Below, piece by piece: positions 5,991 to 9,614 of a stretch of DNA of 9,614 bases. The stretch is from NCBI GenBank assembly GCA_036272915.1, contig DATAXV010000203.1, positions 1-9,614 on the forward strand. Direction: 5' to 3'. Numbering within the stretch: the stretch's first letter is position 1; each line of letters begins with the position of its first letter. This DNA is from DATAXV01 sp036272915. Lineage in GTDB: Bacteria > Chloroflexota > Dormibacteria > Dormibacterales > Dormibacteraceae. A program made the position numbers and the translations under genes. The notes below the pieces were generated by a model. It had not been told where the DNA came from, ran no database searches, and was given only the letters and a program-made list of their open reading frames with translations.

Positions 5991-6908
5991 ATGATCCTGA
6001 CCGTGACGCTCAACGCGGCACTGGACGTCACCTACCGGCTGGAGGCGGTCGCGCGGCACGAGATGAACCGCGTCGAGGCGGTGGCGAGCCGGGCCGGCGG
6101 CAAGGGAATCAACGTCGCCCGCGTCCTGCGCCTGCTCGGCGAGGACGCCGCCGTGACCGGCCTCTGCGGAGGCCCGACCGGAGAGGTGATCCGCCGCGAC
6201 CTCGAGGCGGCCGCCCTCACCGATCACCTCCACCCCATCGCGGCCGAGTCCCGGCGGACGCTGGCGCTGGTCGAGCGGAGCGGGGCCACCCTGCTCAACG
6301 AGCCCGGACCGGAGGTGACGCCGGGCGAGTGGGAGGCCTTCCTGGAGCGATACCGCGGCCTGCTCGGGCTCTCGTCCGCCGTGGTCCTCTCCGGCAGCCT
6401 CCCCCGCGGGCTGCCCGGGGACGCCTACGCCGTGCTCGCCGCGATCGCCGGCGACGGGGGCCGGCCGGTGGTGCTGGACGCCGACGGGGAGGCCCTCCGA
6501 GCCGGGCTCCGGGGCCGGCCCCGGATGGTCAAGCCCAACGCCGACGAACTGGCCCGGCTGTTCGGGGAGACGTCGTCCACCGATCCGGTGGCCGGCCTGC
6601 GCGGCCTCTGCGCGGCGGGGGCGGAGACCGCCGTCGTCTCCCTGGGCGAGCGTGGGCTCGTCGCGCTCGCCCGGGAGGGCGCCTGGACCGCGCGTCCGCC
6701 GCGGGTGATGCGGGGGAACGCCACCGGCGCCGGGGATGCCGCCGTCGCGGCGCTGACGCTGGGACTGGTCCGCGGCCTGCCCTGGCCGGAGAGGCTGGCG
6801 CAGGCGGTGGCCGTGTCGGCGGCGGCGGTGCTGGCGCCGGTCGCCGGCGAGGCCGACATGCGCGTCTATCGAGAGCTGCTGCCGCTGGTCAGGGTGGAGC
6901 AGGCGTGA
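5991..6908 (+). CDS. PfkB-family sugar kinase (1-phosphofructokinase/tagatose-6-phosphate kinase-like)
   Basis: The 305-residue length is normal for the family. MILTVTLNAALDVTY at the start and GGKGINVARVL (36-46) form the substrate-binding signature of the FruK/LacC branch. SGSLPRGLP follows in the middle, VKPNADEL marks the nucleotide side, and GNATGAGDA (242-250) carries the anion hole and catalytic base D249. The branch phosphorylates fructose 1-phosphate or tagatose 6-phosphate with ATP in the cytoplasm; which one is not decided here, because no PTS fructose gene, aldolase or other sugar gene adjoins it. The ATG at 5991 is used because MILTVTLN is the canonical beginning; ATG 5979 would add four residues. 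No Shine-Dalgarno at normal spacing is seen. A strong hairpin begins five bases after the stop. Confidence 0.9.
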   Translation: MILTVTLNAALDVTYRLEAVARHEMNRVEAVASRAGGKGINVARVLRLLGEDAAVTGLCGGPTGEVIRRDLEAAALTDHLHPIAAESRRTLALVERSGATLLNEPGPEVTPGEWEAFLERYRGLLGLSSAVVLSGSLPRGLPGDAYAVLAAIAGDGGRPVVLDADGEALRAGLRGRPRMVKPNADELARLFGETSSTDPVAGLRGLCAAGAETAVVSLGERGLVALAREGAWTARPPRVMRGNATGAGDAAVAALTLGLVRGLPWPERLAQAVAVSAAAVLAPVAGEADMRVYRELLPLVRVEQA

Positions 6909-6913
6909 ACGAG

Positions 6914-6949
6914 GGCGCGGCCGCCGGAGGTGATCCGGCCGGCCGCGCC
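6914..6949. terminator. Bidirectional terminator hairpin between PfkB and the DUF222 mini-gene
   Basis: GGCGCGGCCGCCGG (6914-6927) pairs with CCGGCCGGCCGCGCC (6935-6949), giving 14 base pairs with one bulged base and a 7-nt loop (AGGTGAT). It starts five bases after the kinase stop and ends seven bases before the stop of the convergent gene. It lacks a U-tract. Its precise placement between two stops supports both neighbours being real transcription units. Confidence 0.72.
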
Positions 6950-6956
6950 ACCCTGC

Positions 6957-7235
6957 TCAGGCCAGGATCAACGGGCGGTTGACCGCGCCTCCCGCCGACG
7001 GCTTGGCCGGGGTCGAGGCGGATGGACCGCCGTGCCGCCGCTGGAATGCGAGCAGGCTCCTGGCGAACTCCACCTCGAGCCGGTCAATGGCCTTGCGCAG
7101 CTCCAGCGCGCGCTCGCCGAGCTCGTCGCCGCTGAGGCGACGCATGTCCTCACGGACGCACGCCTCGACCGCGCCGCGAAGCATCGAATCCGGCCCCGTC
7201 GCTGGAGTCCCACCGTCCAGCATTCTCGAACACAT
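6957..7235 (-). CDS. Truncated DUF222/13E12-repeat family protein (N-terminal part only), LexA-box controlled
   Basis: The protein has 92 residues from ATG 7235 (MCSRMLDGG...); ATG 7244 is in frame but lies within the -10 element. Residues about 36-68 (SGDELGERALELRKAI, DRLEVEFARSLLAFQRR) match the charged helical N-terminus of DUF222, the domain that precedes the HNH nuclease in actinobacterial 13E12-family proteins of about 400-500 residues. After FQRR the resemblance fades into a Pro/Ala/Ser-rich tail ending NRPLILA, and the gene stops. The HNH domain and the rest of DUF222 are absent, and only 48 bp remain before the kinase stop. A -10 box, a LexA box over the start codon and a terminator hairpin after the stop indicate an expressible small gene rather than random remains. 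It could be a domesticated fragment, perhaps a regulator or partner of full-length relatives elsewhere, or a decaying copy. The family call rests on motif memory. Confidence 0.6.
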   Translation of the reverse strand: MCSRMLDGGTPATGPDSMLRGAVEACVREDMRRLSGDELGERALELRKAIDRLEVEFARSLLAFQRRHGGPSASTPAKPSAGGAVNRPLILA

Positions 7236-7240
7236 GTTCG
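7226..7240. promoter_or_regulatory. LexA (SOS) box overlapping the DUF222 mini-gene start
   Basis: TCGAACACATGTTCG contains CGAAC-N4-GTTCG, a perfect match to the Gram-positive/mycobacterial SOS box core. One outer flank base (7226, T) also fits; the base at 7241 does not complete the outer pair. The box covers the proposed transcription start and the ATG at 7235 and begins two bases after the -10 hexamer, so bound LexA would block initiation directly. Several 13E12-family genes of Mycobacterium tuberculosis are known members of the LexA regulon, which independently fits the family assignment of the adjacent ORF. Confidence 0.8.
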
Positions 7241-7242
7241 CC

Positions 7243-7248
7243 ATTGTA
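7243..7248 (-). promoter_or_regulatory. -10 element TACAAT of the DUF222 mini-gene
   Basis: On the minus strand TACAAT matches the sigma-70 -10 consensus at five of six positions and ends 7 nt before ATG 7235. This predicts a leaderless transcript starting at or very near the ATG. The spacer has no Shine-Dalgarno sequence. No clear -35 is visible. Confidence 0.6.
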
Positions 7249-7363
7249 GAGCCGGACGCGCCTCCGCGCACCCCTCGACGACACATCCGCCAGACCCCTC
7301 GGGCAGGACTCCTCGCCGCCTCCTCCGGCGGACCAACCGGTCCTGCAGGGGGGAGCCGGTCCG

Positions 7364-8113
7364 GTGCACTGTAGAGGCATGGCCAGCATCGCTCTGCAGC
7401 TCTACACCGTCCGCGACCAGCTCAGCCAGGACACCCCTGGCACGATCCAGCGCGTCGCCGAGATCGGGTACCGCGCGGCCGAGATCGTCGGCGCCACGCG
7501 GGCCGAGGTCGGCCCGCTGCTCGAGAAGAACGGGATCCGGGCGGTCAGCGCCCACGTCTCGCTCGACGACCTCGCCGATCCCAAGGCGATCCTGACCGAG
7601 CTCGCCGCGCTCGGCTGCCAGGCCGCGGCGCTCGCCTTCCTGCCTCCCGACCGGCGCCAGTCCGTGGCCGCCGTGCGCGAGGTGGCGGACGCCATCAACC
7701 GGGCCGCGCAGACCGCCTCCGAGCTGGGCCTCCGCTTCGGCTACCACAACCACGCGTTCGAGTTCGAGCCGCTGGAGGGGACCAACGTCTTCGACGTCCT
7801 CGCCCAGGAGACCGATCCCGAGAAGGTCTTCTTCGAGCTCGACGTCTACTGGCTGGCCCGGGCCGGCATCGACCCCGCGACCCGCATCGAGGCGCTGGCC
7901 GGGAGGGTTCCTTTGATTCACGTCAAGGACGTCGCCGACGACGAGGCGCACTCCTTCGCCCCGGTCGGGACCGGCGTCCTCGACTGGGACCGGATCCTGG
8001 GTGCCGCCGCCGCCTCCGGCAGCGAGTGGTACATCGTCGAGCAGGACGTCTCGGCCGACCCCTTCACCGACATCGCGACCAGCCTCCGGAACCTCGAGCC
8101 CCGCGTCGGCTGA
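7364..8113 (+). CDS. Sugar phosphate isomerase/epimerase-like TIM-barrel protein (xylose isomerase-like fold)
   Basis: This is a protein of about 249 residues of the AP-endonuclease-2/xylose-isomerase-like superfamily (PF01261 type). It opens with IALQLYTVRD (9-18), a typical first strand of these proteins. It then shows YHNHAFEF (127-134), ELDVYW (158-163), LIHVKD with H186 and IVEQD with E226. D160, H186 and E226 lie where the family binds its divalent metal. Relatives include hydroxypyruvate isomerase, inosose dehydratase and 3-keto-sugar epimerases; the substrate is not determined here. GTG 7364 is preferred because GGGGGGAG (7348-7355) lies 8 nt upstream; ATG 7379, in frame, has GAGG only one base away and would give a 244-residue protein that starts in the usual family manner, so the true start is uncertain. 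It is followed by a very strong hairpin, so it appears to be a single-gene unit. Confidence 0.9.
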   Translation: MHCRGMASIALQLYTVRDQLSQDTPGTIQRVAEIGYRAAEIVGATRAEVGPLLEKNGIRAVSAHVSLDDLADPKAILTELAALGCQAAALAFLPPDRRQSVAAVREVADAINRAAQTASELGLRFGYHNHAFEFEPLEGTNVFDVLAQETDPEKVFFELDVYWLARAGIDPATRIEALAGRVPLIHVKDVADDEAHSFAPVGTGVLDWDRILGAAAASGSEWYIVEQDVSADPFTDIATSLRNLEPRVG

Positions 8114-8116
8114 ACC

Positions 8117-8160
8117 CCGGCGCGGCCGGGCCGGCCACCCCCGGCCCGGCCGCGTTCCGG
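8117..8160 (+). terminator. Very strong GC hairpin after the TIM-barrel gene
   Basis: CGCGGCCGGGCCGG (8121-8134) and CCGGCCCGGCCGCG (8141-8154) form a perfect 14-bp stem with a 6-nt loop. CCGG at 8117-8120 pairs with CCGG at 8157-8160 past a TT bulge, giving 18 pairs. The base of the stem begins three bases after the stop codon. No U-tract follows. It insulates the downstream marR promoter from read-through. Confidence 0.75.
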
Positions 8161-8177
8161 ACAGGTGGAATCCCTCG

Positions 8178-8207
8178 TTGCGGCAAAATACCGGAAGCAG
8201 GTAACCT
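8178..8207 (+). promoter_or_regulatory. Candidate promoter of the marR-MFS operon
   Basis: TTGCGG (8178-8183) and TAACCT (8202-8207) are spaced by 18 bp and fit a TTG/TANNNT actinobacterial promoter. The predicted start near 8214 leaves a leader of about 8 nt before the ATG at 8222, so little room for a ribosome binding site remains. The surrounding bases include the least GC-rich run of this intergenic stretch. Confidence 0.45.
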
Positions 8208-8218
8208 TTACGGGTACC
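8200..8218. promoter_or_regulatory. Candidate MarR operator (inverted repeat over the -10 and start of transcription)
   Basis: GGTAACC (8200-8206) and GGGTACC (8212-8218) are inverted with six of seven positions paired and a 5-nt centre. A second perfect small palindrome, GTAA-N3-TTAC (8201-8211), overlaps it. The repeat covers the -10 hexamer and the expected transcription start, the usual place for autorepression by MarR proteins. Confidence 0.4.
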
Positions 8219-8221
8219 ACT

Positions 8222-8770
8222 ATGAAGGAGTTCCACCACCCTCAGATCGGGGTCGATGAGAACGGCCGTCTCTACGACCAGCATGCGCGGGAGATGCTCG
8301 TGCCCCTGGTGGGCGTCGACCTGGCGCGGCGGATGGAGGTGTTCGCCGCCCTGCGCTGGCTGATGAGGCGGATACCTCAGCACATGGAGCGGGTCAGCTC
8401 GGTCACCGGCCTGAGCGAGCCGTTGATCGGCATCCTCATGGTCCTCAAGACCCGGGGCGACACGCCGCTCGGCGAGCTGGCCGACTACATCCGGGTCAGC
8501 GCCAGGACGATCACCAGCTTCGTCGACACGCTGGAGCAGGACCATCTCGTCGAGCGCGTGCCCGACGCCAAGGACCGGCGCTCGGTCCGGGCCCACCTGA
8601 CCGAGGAGGGTGCCCAGCGCGTCGACCGGCTCTGGCGGCAATCCACCGAGCAGATCGGAAGGCTTCTCGGCGACTTCTCCCAACAGGACCTCGACCTGGT
8701 CCGGCACACGTGCCTGCACCTGGTTCAGAACATCGATCAGCAGGAACGCGAGGAGCACAAGGTTTCATGA
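8222..8770 (+). CDS. MarR-family transcriptional regulator
   Basis: The protein has 182 residues from ATG 8222. Helices around 34-60 (LARRMEVFAALRWLMRRI) begin the dimer region. The winged helix-turn-helix runs from about 67 to 130: PLIGILMVLKTRGDTPLGEL, then recognition-helix segment VSARTITSFVDTLEQDHLV. The wing D115-AKDRRSVRAHLTEEG130 is the standard MarR signature. The rest forms the C-terminal dimerisation helices. MarR dimers repress adjacent efflux genes until a small ligand binds. Its stop overlaps the transporter start as ATGA, so regulator and pump are translated together, and an inverted repeat lies over its promoter. A GTG at 8165 in the same frame would place the start upstream of the promoter and operator and is rejected. 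Confidence 0.93.
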   Translation: MKEFHHPQIGVDENGRLYDQHAREMLVPLVGVDLARRMEVFAALRWLMRRIPQHMERVSSVTGLSEPLIGILMVLKTRGDTPLGELADYIRVSARTITSFVDTLEQDHLVERVPDAKDRRSVRAHLTEEGAQRVDRLWRQSTEQIGRLLGDFSQQDLDLVRHTCLHLVQNIDQQEREEHKVS

Positions 8771-9614
8771 GGTCCCTCTCCACCCGGCAGCGTGCGTTCG
8801 CGACCATCGGCGTCATGCTCGCGCTCTTCCTGGCCTCGCTCGACCAGAGCATCGTGAGCCCGGCCCTGCCGCGCATCGCCGCCGACCTCCACGGCATCAG
8901 CCTCTACGCCTGGGTGGCGACCTCCTACCTGGTCGCCTCCGCCGTCTTCGTGCCCATCGCCGGGAAGCTCGGAGACATGTTCGGCCGCAAGCCGTTCATC
9001 CTGGCCGGGATCGTCGGCTTCGTCAGCGGCTCCGCCCTCTGCGGTCTGTCCCAGAACATGGGCGAGCTGATCGCCTTCCGGGGCTTCCAGGGCATCTTCG
9101 GCGGCCTCCTCATGGCCAGCGCCTTCACCGTCCTCGCCGACATCTACACGGTCGAGCAGCGGACCCGGATGCAGGGCCTCTTCGGGGGCGTCTTCGGCCT
9201 CAGCACGATGATCGGCCCGACCCTCGGCGGCAACATCGTCGACCACTGGGGCTGGCGGTGGATCTTCTACGTCAACGTCCCCGTCGGCGTCGTCGCGGTC
9301 TTGGTCACGCTGGCCGCGCTCCCCTACGTGCGCTCCAGCGCCAACTGGCGCGACATCGACTTCCTCGGCGTGATCACGCTGGCCGGCGGTCTCGTCCCGG
9401 TGCTGCTGGGCCTCTCCATCACCACCAGCCACGCCTGGACCTCGGCCCCGGTGCTGCTGCTGCTGATCGGCGGCGGGATCGTGCTCGGCCTCTTCGTCAT
9501 CATCGAGACCCGCTACGCGCGGAACCCGGTCGTGCCCTTCGGCCTGTTCCGCTCCAACCAGTTCTCGGTCATGGTCGGGGTCGCCTTCTTCTCCGGCATC
9601 GGCATGTTCGGGGC
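8767..9614 (+). CDS. MFS drug exporter, DHA2 (EmrB/QacA, 14-helix) family, 3' end outside window
   Basis: The first 282 residues are in the window; the frame is open at the right edge, and family members have about 450-550 residues. LDQSIVSPALP (25-35) matches motif D1 of the DHA2 group. GKLGDMFGRK (66-75) is motif A in the loop between helices 2 and 3. RGFQGIFGG (105-113) is motif B. GPTLGGNIVD followed by GWRWIFYVNVP (150-172) is antiporter motif C with the following DHA2 signature. About eight hydrophobic segments are visible, the last cut off. It is an inner-membrane, proton-driven exporter of drugs or other hydrophobic compounds; the substrate is unknown. It is coupled by ATGA overlap to the upstream marR gene, with AAGG close before the ATG and GAGGAG further upstream. 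Confidence 0.92.
   Translation, partial: MRSLSTRQRAFATIGVMLALFLASLDQSIVSPALPRIAADLHGISLYAWVATSYLVASAVFVPIAGKLGDMFGRKPFILAGIVGFVSGSALCGLSQNMGELIAFRGFQGIFGGLLMASAFTVLADIYTVEQRTRMQGLFGGVFGLSTMIGPTLGGNIVDHWGWRWIFYVNVPVGVVAVLVTLAALPYVRSSANWRDIDFLGVITLAGGLVPVLLGLSITTSHAWTSAPVLLLLIGGGIVLGLFVIIETRYARNPVVPFGLFRSNQFSVMVGVAFFSGIGMFG

Noticed and set aside
5147..6982. An open frame of 611 codons on the plus strand
   Set aside because: Antisense to the APH gene and then out of frame over the PfkB gene; the translation is Arg/Gly/Pro-rich without domain motifs.
6968..8758. An open frame of 596 codons on the minus strand
   Set aside because: Antisense to the MarR and TIM-barrel genes, both of which have clear motifs; the part over 6968-7290 is in a different frame from the DUF222 fragment.
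1..9614. tRNA, rRNA, CRISPR array, insertion sequence or prophage
   Set aside because: I saw no cloverleaf, rRNA block, regularly spaced repeat, transposase, integrase or terminal inverted repeats. The DUF222 family is repetitive in some actinobacteria, but no mobile element boundary is seen here.

Overview
The window is very GC-rich (about 65-80% in stretches I sampled by eye), gene-dense bacterial DNA. It carries the C-terminus of a DnaE2-type error-prone polymerase, a DUF222/13E12-type protein fragment, a Gram-positive-style LexA box, leaderless-looking starts (a -10 hexamer 7 nt before ATG) and GC-rich terminators without U-tracts. Together these point to an actinobacterium or a close high-GC relative. 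No genus can be named from this sequence.

Layout, left to right. (1) Bases 1-1015 (+): C-terminal end of dnaE2, convergent with an SDR oxidoreductase (1023-1799, -). Both stop codons lie in one small palindrome. (2) 1839-3768 (-): a probable two-gene unit of exported proteins without recognised function, a lipoprotein (2989-3768) followed by a signal-peptide protein with a PKD-like motif (1839-2930). (3) 3897-4813 (+): an AraC-type regulator without a sensor domain, translationally coupled (ATGA overlap) to a VOC/glyoxalase-fold protein. (4) 4874-5959 (-): an APH-fold phosphotransferase, convergent with the VOC gene across a strong hairpin and divergent from (5) a PfkB-family sugar kinase (5991-6908, +), with only about 31 bp between the two starts. 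(6) 6957-7235 (-): a 92-aa protein matching only the N-terminal part of DUF222/13E12 HNH proteins, with a -10 element, a LexA box over its start codon and a terminator shared with the kinase. (7) 7364-8113 (+): a TIM-barrel sugar isomerase/epimerase-like protein ending at a very strong hairpin. (8) 8222-9614 (+): a MarR regulator coupled (ATGA) to a DHA2-type MFS exporter that runs off the window.

How the parts work together: most units are ordinary accessory metabolism, detoxification and efflux modules (AraC-VOC, MarR-MFS, APH, PfkB kinase, TIM-barrel isomerase), each closed by its own hairpin. The most unusual unit is the LexA-box-controlled DUF222 mini-gene. It has promoter, operator, ORF and terminator but lacks the HNH nuclease region, and so looks like a stand-alone DNA-damage-induced small protein. 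The window also holds dnaE2, normally an SOS gene, although dnaE2's own promoter is outside the window.

No gap between genes exceeds about 130 bp. I saw no tRNA, rRNA, CRISPR array, insertion sequence or origin.
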